Assembly (NCBI GenBank): GCA_033764775.1
Contig: JANRIQ010000003.1
Span: forward strand, 62,001 to 126,000
Reading direction: 5' to 3'
Length of the DNA stretch: 64,000 nt
Source of the DNA: JAWXCE01 sp033764775
GTDB lineage: Bacteria; Pseudomonadota; Alphaproteobacteria; Rhizobiales; Rhodomicrobiaceae
Shown: one piece after another, positions 24,176 to 31,509 of the stretch
Numbering within the stretch: the first letter of the stretch is position 1
Layout: the number at the start of each line of letters is the position of its first letter
Notes under the pieces: model-generated
The model's input: the letters and a program-made list of their open reading frames with translations, nothing else
Databases searched by the model: none
Told to the model about the DNA's origin: nothing
Program-made: the position numbers and the translations under genes

Positions 24176-25114
24176 ATGCCCGAACGCATCCGCACCTTCT
24201 GGAAAGGTCATCTCCGGCTCTCCCTCGTTATCATCCCCGTGCGGATGGTGACGGCGACGCGATCCGACGGCCAGATCAGCTTTCATCAGGTCCACCGGGA
24301 GACGAAACAGCGCATCCGCTATCAGAAGACCGCGCCGGGCGTAGGCAAGGTCGACCAGAGCGACATTGTCTCTGGCTATGAGGTGGAGCCGGGCCAATAT
24401 GTGCTGTTCGAGGGCGAGGAGCTGGACGAGTTGAAGCTGAAAACTCGCCACACCATCGAGCTGACTCAGTTCGTGGACGCCTGCGAGATCGACCCGCTGT
24501 ACTTCGACCGCCCGTATTATCTGCTCCCCGACGGCGACGTGGCCGAGGAGGGCTACCGCATCATCCGCGACGCGCTGCGCGCCAGCAAGAAGGTCGGCGT
24601 CGGCCAACTCACCTTGCGCGGCAAGGAGCATCTCATCGCGCTGAAGCCGTGCGGCGCCGGGCTGCTGCTCGAGACGCTGCGCTACGAGGAAGAAATCAAG
24701 GAGGCGGACGATGTGTTCGCCGACATCGGCTCGGGCAAGCTGCGCTCCGACCTGATCGACATGGCGGCCGACCTGATCGAGCGCAAATCCGCGCCTTTCG
24801 ACGCCGGCGCCTACAAAAACCACTACGCCGCCGCGCTGCGCGACCTGGTGCAATCGAAGGTGAAAGGCGGCGAGGCGGTTGCGGTCGGCGACGAGGAGGA
24901 AGGCAAGCCGGGCACGGTGCTCGACTTCATGGAAGCGTTGCGCCGTTCGGTGGCGCAGGACAACGCCGGCCCGCGCGAACCGTCAAAAAAGCAGCCCGTC
25001 GAGCCGCGCCGGGCGGTGTCCAAACGGGGGAGCGACGAAGCGCGCCCGGTTGCGAACGCCAAACCCGCCAAGCCGCGCGCCGATGCGGCCCGCTCCCGCC
25101 GGAAAGCGTCCTAA
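24176..25114 (+). CDS. ku: Non-homologous end-joining protein Ku
   Basis: Bacterial Ku is a homodimeric ring that binds double-strand breaks and recruits LigD. The 312-residue product opens with the family hallmark of a W-K-G-x-L-x-x-S-L-V-x-I-P-V pattern. It continues through the Ku beta-barrel core (about 10-255: YEVEPGQYVLFEGEELDELK, FDRPYYLLPD) and ends in a basic, disordered tail (about 260-312, rich in K, R and A), which in other bacteria contacts DNA. The ATG at 24176 has GGAG seven bases upstream; the frame is open before it but contains the terminator region. ligD starts three bases after the stop, so the two form an operon. Confidence 0.96.
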   Translation: MPERIRTFWKGHLRLSLVIIPVRMVTATRSDGQISFHQVHRETKQRIRYQKTAPGVGKVDQSDIVSGYEVEPGQYVLFEGEELDELKLKTRHTIELTQFVDACEIDPLYFDRPYYLLPDGDVAEEGYRIIRDALRASKKVGVGQLTLRGKEHLIALKPCGAGLLLETLRYEEEIKEADDVFADIGSGKLRSDLIDMAADLIERKSAPFDAGAYKNHYAAALRDLVQSKVKGGEAVAVGDEEEGKPGTVLDFMEALRRSVAQDNAGPREPSKKQPVEPRRAVSKRGSDEARPVANAKPAKPRADAARSRRKAS

Positions 25115-25117
25115 CCC

Positions 25118-27559
25118 ATGGCGCGGCGGCGAGCGCTGGCGGCCTACGACGCCAAGCGCGACTTCACGCGCACGCCCGAGCCGAAAGGCGGCGGCGAGAC
25201 GGCGGGCAATTCCTTCGTCGTTCAGAAGCACTGGGCGCGGCGCACCCATTACGACTTCCGCATCGAACTCGACGGCGTGCTGCTAAGCTGGGCGGTGACG
25301 AAAACGCCGAGCCTCGATCCAGCGGTGAAACGCCTCGCGGTGCGCACCGAGAACCACCCCATCGCCTATGGCGGTTTCGAGGGGCTCATCCCTACGGGCG
25401 AGTATGGCGGCGGCGCGGTCATGATCTGGGATCGCGGCACGTGGGCGCCGCAGGGCGATCCGCATGAGGGGCTGGAGAAAGGTTCGCTCAAGGTCGAGTT
25501 GAACGGTGAGCGCATGAAGGGCGGCTGGGCGCTCGTGCGGCTGAAACAGGAGGCGACTCGCGAGAACTGGCTGCTCATCAAGGAAAAGGACGAACTTGCC
25601 GCGCCGGACGACGCGGACGCGTTCGAGGCGCTGGAGACAAGCGCGGCGACAGGGCGGACGCGGGCGGAGATCGAGGCGGGCGCGCCGCCGAAGCGCGAGT
25701 CTGCGTCCACCGTTGACCCCCGCGCGGAGGCGAAAGCGTCGTCGGCGTTCATCCCGCCCATGCTGTGCGAGACGCGGGACAGCCCGCTCGAAGGCGACGA
25801 CTGGCTGCACGAGCTGAAATATGACGGCTACCGTCTGCAAGCCCATTGCGCGGGCCGGGAGGTGTGCTTGTTCACTCGGGAGGGTCACGATTGGACGAAG
25901 CGCTTCCCGGCCGTCGAGCGTGGCCTGCAAAAGCTCGATTTGCACGCCGTGCTCGACGGCGAGGCCGTTGTCTTCGACGAGAACGGGCTGTCGAGCTTCG
26001 CCAAACTGGTCGCCTCGCTCGAAACCGGCGGGCGGCATGTGTTCTATGTCGCCTTCGACATTCTGCGCGAGGGCGGTCGCGACCTTCGCACCTTGCTGCT
26101 TACCGAACGTAAGGCTCGGCTTGAGGCGGCGCTGCCTAAGGTGGATGGCGCGGCGGTGCGCGTTTCGCCGTGGTTTTTGGGCGGCGGGCCGGAGATTTTC
26201 GCGAAAGTCGCGGCGGCGGGGGGCGAAGGGATCATCTCGAAAAAAGCTGCGTCGGCGTACAAATCGGGGCGGTCGCCGCAATGGGTTAAGGTGAAGGCCG
26301 TGGCGCGCGCGGATGTGGTGATCGTCGGCTATTCGCCGTCGGAGAAGCGCCCGCTCGCCTCGTTGCTTGCCGCCGTGGAGGAGGGCGGTCGCCTGCGCTA
26401 CGCCGGGCGCATCGGCACGGGCTACACGGCCGACACGCTCGCCCGCCTGCGCGCCGCGCTAGACCCCATCCGTCGGGACGGGCCGCCGGAGATGGACATC
26501 GCCGTGAAGCCGCACCCCCAGCCGGTCTGGGTGGAGCCGCGCCACCGCGCCGAGGTCGCCTTCACCGGCTGGACGGGCGACGGGCAGTTGCGACACGCCC
26601 GATATCTGGGTTTGCGTGAGGATACGGCGCCGCCGAAGCCGCGTCGCGCGTCCGTCGCCAAAGCCGCCCCTGAACCCGCCGCGCCCGCGCTTCTGCGCCG
26701 CATTACGCATGGCGAGCGCGTGATGTTCCCCAAGACGGGCATGACCAAGCTGCAGGTGGCGGAGTATTACCTGGGCGCCGCGCCGCTCATCGCGCCGCAT
26801 CTCGACGGCCGCCCGGTCAGCTTTCTGCGCGCCCCCGAGGGCCTAGGCGAGGAGACCTTCTTCCAGCGGCACATTCTGCTCGGCATGAAGCGCGGAGTAG
26901 GCCGCGCGCCCGACCCGGCGGGAACGCACAAGGACTACATCACGCTTGTCGGCGAGGAGGGGTTGATCACCGCCGCGCAGTTCGGCGTCATCGAGCTGCA
27001 CGCCTGGGGGGCGCGCTTGCCGAACCTGAACTGCCCCGACCGGGTGGTGTTCGACCTTGACCCGGATGAAAGCCTGCCGTTTTCGACCGTGCGGGCGGCG
27101 GCGTTCGAGCTGCGCGACGTGCTCGCCTCGCTCGACCTGAAAAGCTTCGCCATGGCGACGGGCGGCAAAGGCGTGCATGTCATCGCGCCGCTCTCCGGTG
27201 AGCAGAGCTGGGACGTGATCGAGGCGTTCGCCTCCGGCGTGGCGCGCGGGTTGGCCAAGGCGGCGCCGGAGCGTTATGTGGCGGTGATGTCGAAGGCGAA
27301 GCGCGGCGGCAAGATTTTCATCGACTGGCTGCGTAACCAACGCAGCGCCACCGCCATCATGCCGTGGTCGCTGCGGGCGCGAGATACGGCCACCATCGCC
27401 GCGCCGGTCACCTGGGAGAGCTTAAAGGCGCTGAAGAACGCCGCGACGCCGCAAAGTCTGGCGCAGGGTCCGGATCCGTGGACGGGATTTTTCGAGTTGA
27501 AACAGTCTTTGTCGAAGGCGGCGATCGACTATTTGAGGCGATATGCGACGGAGAAATGA
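25118..27559 (+). CDS. ligD: ATP-dependent DNA ligase LigD (phosphoesterase-ligase-polymerase)
   Basis: An 813-residue three-domain end-joining enzyme. First is the 3'-phosphoesterase domain (about 25-165; QKHWARRTHYDFRIE and GEYGGGAVMIWDRG). The ATP-dependent ligase follows (about 210-510) with the nucleotidyl lysine Lys234 in ELKYDGYR. Last is the primase-like polymerase (about 525-810) with VFDLDPDE, where the Asp residues bind metal. The order phosphoesterase-ligase-polymerase is the one usual in Pseudomonas and rhizobia; mycobacterial LigD starts with the polymerase. Together with Ku it trims, fills and seals double-strand breaks. The stop codon lies inside a 13-base inverted repeat. Confidence 0.96.
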   Translation: MARRRALAAYDAKRDFTRTPEPKGGGETAGNSFVVQKHWARRTHYDFRIELDGVLLSWAVTKTPSLDPAVKRLAVRTENHPIAYGGFEGLIPTGEYGGGAVMIWDRGTWAPQGDPHEGLEKGSLKVELNGERMKGGWALVRLKQEATRENWLLIKEKDELAAPDDADAFEALETSAATGRTRAEIEAGAPPKRESASTVDPRAEAKASSAFIPPMLCETRDSPLEGDDWLHELKYDGYRLQAHCAGREVCLFTREGHDWTKRFPAVERGLQKLDLHAVLDGEAVVFDENGLSSFAKLVASLETGGRHVFYVAFDILREGGRDLRTLLLTERKARLEAALPKVDGAAVRVSPWFLGGGPEIFAKVAAAGGEGIISKKAASAYKSGRSPQWVKVKAVARADVVIVGYSPSEKRPLASLLAAVEEGGRLRYAGRIGTGYTADTLARLRAALDPIRRDGPPEMDIAVKPHPQPVWVEPRHRAEVAFTGWTGDGQLRHARYLGLREDTAPPKPRRASVAKAAPEPAAPALLRRITHGERVMFPKTGMTKLQVAEYYLGAAPLIAPHLDGRPVSFLRAPEGLGEETFFQRHILLGMKRGVGRAPDPAGTHKDYITLVGEEGLITAAQFGVIELHAWGARLPNLNCPDRVVFDLDPDESLPFSTVRAAAFELRDVLASLDLKSFAMATGGKGVHVIAPLSGEQSWDVIEAFASGVARGLAKAAPERYVAVMSKAKRGGKIFIDWLRNQRSATAIMPWSLRARDTATIAAPVTWESLKALKNAATPQSLAQGPDPWTGFFELKQSLSKAAIDYLRRYATEK

Positions 27560-27583
27560 GTGTAAGCGCGTTACACTCATTTC
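27553..27583. terminator. Perfect 13-base inverted repeat at the ligD end
   Basis: Arms at 27553-27565 and 27571-27583 (GAAATGAGTGTAA and its complement) surround a 5-base loop. The ligD stop codon is inside the left arm, and the small minus-strand gene ends nine bases after the right arm. It could be a bidirectional terminator or 3'-end stabiliser for the convergent genes, but no T tract follows. An operator is less likely at this position. Confidence 0.5.
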
Positions 27584-27591
27584 GGAGCGCA

Positions 27592-27747
27592 TCACACGTC
27601 GGGCGTGCCTTGCCCGCGACGGGCGCCTTCAAGGCCGGAACGCTCGTTCTTATTCCGGCGCAGGCGCACATAGTTATAGATCGCAAAGACTATGACCGCG
27701 CTGAAGGTCATGGCGATCAGGGCTTCGACAAGGGTGTCGCCGCTCAT
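27592..27747 (-). CDS. Small single-pass membrane protein (51 residues)
   Basis: The 51-residue frame starts with ATG at 27747 behind a good CAGGAG ribosome-binding site. It encodes a short polar N-terminus, one membrane helix (about 8-27: ALIAMTFSAVIVFAIYNYV) and a basic cytoplasmic tail (RLRRNKNERSGLEGARRG). It lies 88 bases downstream of the TRAP permease gene on the same strand, after a hairpin, and is convergent with ligD. I do not recognise a family. The ribosome-binding site and clean membrane segment argue for a real gene. Confidence 0.55.
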   Translation of the reverse strand: MSGDTLVEALIAMTFSAVIVFAIYNYVRLRRNKNERSGLEGARRGQGTPDV

Positions 27748-27803
27748 CACATTACTCCTGTTTTGATGCTGGTTTTGCGCGCGCTGCGCTGGCTTTGCGC
27801 CCC

Positions 27804-27832
27804 GCGCTCTCTCTTAGACAACAGGAGAGCGC
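27804..27832 (-). other. Hairpin just after the TRAP permease gene
   Basis: GCGCTCTC (27804-27811) and GAGAGCGC (27825-27832) form a perfect 8-base stem with a 13-base loop, four bases beyond the permease stop codon. No T run follows on the minus strand. It may mark the 3' end of the TRAP mRNA. Confidence 0.4.
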
Positions 27833-27835
27833 CGG

Positions 27836-30241
27836 TTATGTTCCGATTTGAGTTTCGGGTTTGGTCCGCCGCATGTGCAGCGCGGCGGCGATGATGAGCG
27901 CGGCGCCTCCCGCCGCGACGGGCCAACCGCTCTGCGCCAGAAGGAGCGCGCCGCCCACGCCGAACAGCCAGCGCTCCGCCGTCGTCGCATGGCGGCGTCC
28001 GTAACCGGTGAGCGCGAGGCAGAGTCCGGTCAGCGCGGCGGAGGACAGCGCGAAGGCGGCCGCGACCCCGCCCCACTCAGCGGCGCTCGACGGCCATTGG
28101 GCGGACGGCGTCAGCATCAGAAGTTGCAGGCCCTCCGGCGAGAGGCAGAACAGGAACGGCGCAAGAAACGCCGGCAGCGTGTATTTCCACGCTTGCAGCA
28201 TGGTGGGGAACGGCGAGCCTTTGGTGATGGCTGAGGCTGCGAAGGGCGCGAGCGCAGTCGGCGGCGACACGTCAGCGAGCACCGCGTAATAGAACATGAA
28301 CATGTGCGCGGCCGGCTCCGGCACGCCGATCTTGGCGAGCGCGGGGACGAGCATGACGGCGGCGACGATGTAGCTCGCCGTCACCGGCACCGCCGTGCCG
28401 AGTATCCACATCGCAAGGGCGGCGAGCGCGATGGTGCCGAGCCGTGATCCGCCGCCCAGATCGACGATGAGCGACGACATGGTGAGGCCGAGGCCCGTGA
28501 GATTGACCACGGAGACGATGACGCCGGCGCAGGCGCAGGTGGCGGCGATGCCCAGAACGGAACGAGCGCCGTCGGTCATGGCGCTTGTCATTCCAAGGCT
28601 CTCGGTCGGCGCGGCGCCGGCTGGCGCGGCGGGCCGCCGCGACCTCAGATATTGCGCCCCCGACACCGCGACAGCCGCCATGACTCCCCAGAACACCGCG
28701 ACGGACAGGCGCCCGTCGATGAAATCCTGAAGGCCGGTGCCCGCCGCCCCGCTGCGCCCCGCCACGTACACAGCGCCAGCGACTCCCGCACCGACCGCGA
28801 AGGCCAAGGGCGTGACGAGCCGGCTGTCGGCCCGTAGCATGGACAGGATGAAGGCGATGGCGATCGACCAGAACACCGCCATGAACGAGGTGAAGCCGAG
28901 CACCAAGAACACCGCAATCGCGGCGAGCGACAGGAAATGGTAGCCTTGCGTCCAGGTGAGCCGCCACAGCGAGGCGTCCGACATCTTCACCGGCTTGACG
29001 CCGAGGCGGCGGGCGTCGCCCTCCGTCATTAGCCAGCAGGACAGGTAGTAAAGCAGCGTTGGGATCGTCGCGTAGATCAGGATTTCTAGATATTCGACGT
29101 TCAGATACTCCGCGATGATGAACGCGGCCGCGCCGAGGGTCGGCGGCGAGAGCGTGGCGCCGATGCCGGCCGCCGACATCATGCCGCCCGCGACGGTCGG
29201 CGTGTAGCCCGCGCGCTTCAGCATCGGCCATGCCAGCGAGGCGACCGTGACGGTGGTGGCCACACCCGATCCGGACACAGTGCCGAGCAGAAAGCCCGAC
29301 GCGACGACGGCGCGCCCCGGCGCGGCGGGCGATGGCGTTTTGCCGAACAGCGCGAACGCCCATTCGATGAAGAAGCGCCCGGCGCCGCCGCGCTCGAGCA
29401 CCGCGCCGTAAATTGTGAACAGGATGATGAACGTCGCCGCCACGTCGATGGGCGTCGAGTAGATGCCTTCCAGCGTCAGAAAGTTCTGGCCCAGGATGCG
29501 GTTGAACGAGAAGCCGCGATGGTCGAACGGCTCAGGGATCGACGGGCCGAAATAGCAGTACGCGAGAAAGACGAGCGCGATGGCCGGCAGGATCCACCCC
29601 ACCGTGCGTCGCGTCGCCTCCAAAATGAGGAGCACGAGAGAGCCCGCGAGCGCCAACTCGAACGCGGTGGGGAGCGTGGGCCGCGTTTTGTAATCGTCGA
29701 TGTAAAGCGCGAGATAGACGACGGAGAGCACGGAGACCGCGGCGAACGCCCAGTCGATGATCCGCGTGCGGATAAAGAAGCGGCTCGACGAAGCGATGGG
29801 GTAGAGCGCGAACGCCCCGCCAACCGCGATGAGCAGAGCCGCGCCCGCCGGATCGCGGGTCGGGATGTCGGCGCCGAACAGGAGCGCCCCCGCCAGCCCT
29901 GCGCAGATCAGGCCGAAGACGGCTTCCTCCCACGTGGCCCGGCGCGGTTGCGGCTCGCGTCCGCGCACGACCGGATACAGCGTGAAGATCAGCGTCAACG
30001 CGGCGGAAAGAAACGTCGCGCGATAGATGCTCGTGTTGACCGCGAACTGCGTCCAGTAGAGCGCGTAGGCCGAAAGCGCAAAGGCGCCGGCGCCCGCCGT
30101 CCAGCCCAGCCAACCGGACGCGCGCTCGGCCGGGCCGCCTTCGCTATCCGAAGACAGACGTTCACGCTCCTCATCGGTCAGAAAGCCGTCCGCTTCGTGA
30201 GACCGCAGTTCAGCGGCGCGGTTAAGCGACTGTTCCGACAT
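27836..30241 (-). CDS. TRAP transporter fused permease (4TM/12TM)
   Basis: An 801-residue inner-membrane protein with many hydrophobic segments. It fuses the small DctQ-like and large DctM-like TRAP permease subunits, as in the TAXI-type TRAP family. Typical large-subunit blocks are visible: GSGVATTVTVASLAWPMLKRAGY, SAAGIGATLSPPTLGAAAFIIAEY and the region DVSPPTALAPFAASAITK. The N-terminal about 40 residues are cytoplasmic and charged. The start is taken as the ATG at 30241 with AAGGG upstream; a GTG two codons earlier is the alternative. The solute-binding gene lies 69 bases upstream on the same strand. The substrate is unknown; TAXI systems often carry organic acids or amino acids using an ion gradient. 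Confidence 0.92.
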   Translation of the reverse strand: MSEQSLNRAAELRSHEADGFLTDEERERLSSDSEGGPAERASGWLGWTAGAGAFALSAYALYWTQFAVNTSIYRATFLSAALTLIFTLYPVVRGREPQPRRATWEEAVFGLICAGLAGALLFGADIPTRDPAGAALLIAVGGAFALYPIASSSRFFIRTRIIDWAFAAVSVLSVVYLALYIDDYKTRPTLPTAFELALAGSLVLLILEATRRTVGWILPAIALVFLAYCYFGPSIPEPFDHRGFSFNRILGQNFLTLEGIYSTPIDVAATFIILFTIYGAVLERGGAGRFFIEWAFALFGKTPSPAAPGRAVVASGFLLGTVSGSGVATTVTVASLAWPMLKRAGYTPTVAGGMMSAAGIGATLSPPTLGAAAFIIAEYLNVEYLEILIYATIPTLLYYLSCWLMTEGDARRLGVKPVKMSDASLWRLTWTQGYHFLSLAAIAVFLVLGFTSFMAVFWSIAIAFILSMLRADSRLVTPLAFAVGAGVAGAVYVAGRSGAAGTGLQDFIDGRLSVAVFWGVMAAVAVSGAQYLRSRRPAAPAGAAPTESLGMTSAMTDGARSVLGIAATCACAGVIVSVVNLTGLGLTMSSLIVDLGGGSRLGTIALAALAMWILGTAVPVTASYIVAAVMLVPALAKIGVPEPAAHMFMFYYAVLADVSPPTALAPFAASAITKGSPFPTMLQAWKYTLPAFLAPFLFCLSPEGLQLLMLTPSAQWPSSAAEWGGVAAAFALSSAALTGLCLALTGYGRRHATTAERWLFGVGGALLLAQSGWPVAAGGAALIIAAALHMRRTKPETQIGT

Positions 30242-30310
30242 CGTCACCCTTGCATGTCAACGGGAAAAGAGCGCCGCGCCCACGAGGCGCGGCGGCGATT
30301 GCGGCCGAGG

Positions 30311-31294
30311 TCAGCCCGCCTTTTTCTTGTAGAACGCCTCCGCCGCCGGGTGATACGGGATCGCGGTCTTGACGCTTGCGGATTGCAGGGTGAGCTTCTT
30401 CGCCTCCGGGTGGATTTTCTGCACCTCCTCGAGATTGCCGAAAAGTCCTTCGAGCACGGCGGTCACGGTGTCGTTCGGCAGCTTCGATGAGACGACGAGC
30501 AGATTGGCGACGCCGAGGCCGTTCACGTCATCCGTCATGCCGGCGTAGACAGACTTGGACAGCTTGAACGGGCGGTACAGCCCGGGGAATTTCTTGTCTA
30601 GCGCGGCGAGTTCGGCGCTGGTGTCGAGGAAGCGGATGGGGGGCTGGCCGGTTGTAGCCAAGTCGCGCACGGCGGCGGTCGGCGTGCCGCCGATCCAGAA
30701 AAAGCCCTGGATCTTGCCGTCCTTCAGCGCGTTCACCGACTCCGCCACGCTTAGATTGTCACGCGTGATGTCGGTTTTCGGGTTGAGGCCGGCGGCTTCA
30801 AGCACCCGGTCGCCGATGATCTCGGTGGAGGAGCCGGCGGGGCCGACGGCCATGCGCTTGCCTTTCAGGTCGGCGATCTTGGCGATGGACGGGTCGGCGA
30901 CCGCGACCATATGCATGAAGCTGTCGTAGAGCGAGGCGAGCACCATCACGTCGAGCTTGCCGTCCTTGGCGAACGCGCCTTGGCCGTTCGCGGCGTCATA
31001 GGCCACGTCGACGGTTGAGAAGCCTATCTCCGCCTCGCCCGCGTTCACAAGCTTGCAGTTGTCGCCCGAGCCGCCCGTCACTTGCGCGGTCGCCTGAATG
31101 TTGGGGACTTTTTCCGAGAGGATGCGGGCGAGGCCGCCGCCGTAAGGATAGAACACGCCGCCGGTGCCGCCGGTGACGATGGTCATCCGGATGCGGCTTT
31201 GGGCGGCCAGCCACCCCGGCGTCGCGATCAGAGCCGCAGCGCCGGCGCCAAGCATCAACGCCTCGCGCCGTGTGAACAAAGACTTCATGCGCAT
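30311..31294 (-). CDS. TAXI-family TRAP solute-binding protein
   Basis: A 327-residue periplasmic binding protein. It has a twin-arginine-like signal (TRREALMLGAGAAALIATPGWLAAQ, cut after about residue 30). The mature start RIRMTIVTGGTGGVFYPYGGGLARIL is diagnostic for the TAXI family. It delivers a ligand to the fused permease encoded next. The start is the ATG at 31294 with GGGGAGAAA upstream. Its promoter must lie in the 215-base region shared with the divergent DUF2339 gene, which also holds a 7-base-arm palindrome. Confidence 0.92.
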   Translation of the reverse strand: MRMKSLFTRREALMLGAGAAALIATPGWLAAQSRIRMTIVTGGTGGVFYPYGGGLARILSEKVPNIQATAQVTGGSGDNCKLVNAGEAEIGFSTVDVAYDAANGQGAFAKDGKLDVMVLASLYDSFMHMVAVADPSIAKIADLKGKRMAVGPAGSSTEIIGDRVLEAAGLNPKTDITRDNLSVAESVNALKDGKIQGFFWIGGTPTAAVRDLATTGQPPIRFLDTSAELAALDKKFPGLYRPFKLSKSVYAGMTDDVNGLGVANLLVVSSKLPNDTVTAVLEGLFGNLEEVQKIHPEAKKLTLQSASVKTAIPYHPAAEAFYKKKAG

Positions 31295-31388
31295 GTTCGT
31301 TTCTCCCCGGTGTGTTTTTGTCGGACTTTCGTCCAAGCGTCGATCGGACGCAACGCTCGGCGCGATATTGCCTCAAGGGCTAGCGCGC

Positions 31389-31403
31389 CGCAAAGCCTTT
31401 GCG
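31389..31403. promoter_or_regulatory. Palindrome in the TAXI/DUF2339 divergent region
   Basis: CGCAAAG and CTTTGCG form perfect 7-base arms around one base. The site is about midway between the two divergent starts, where a regulator of either gene could bind. No other clear promoter was found in 31295-31509. Confidence 0.3.
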
Positions 31404-31509
31404 CAGGCTTCGCCGATAGTCGAATGCGAACGCGCTTTCCCGCCGGCGTTTTTGCAATGCGGCGCGGTTTCAGCTATTGGAAGACGGTATTTGCGCCGGA
31501 GATCTGAGC

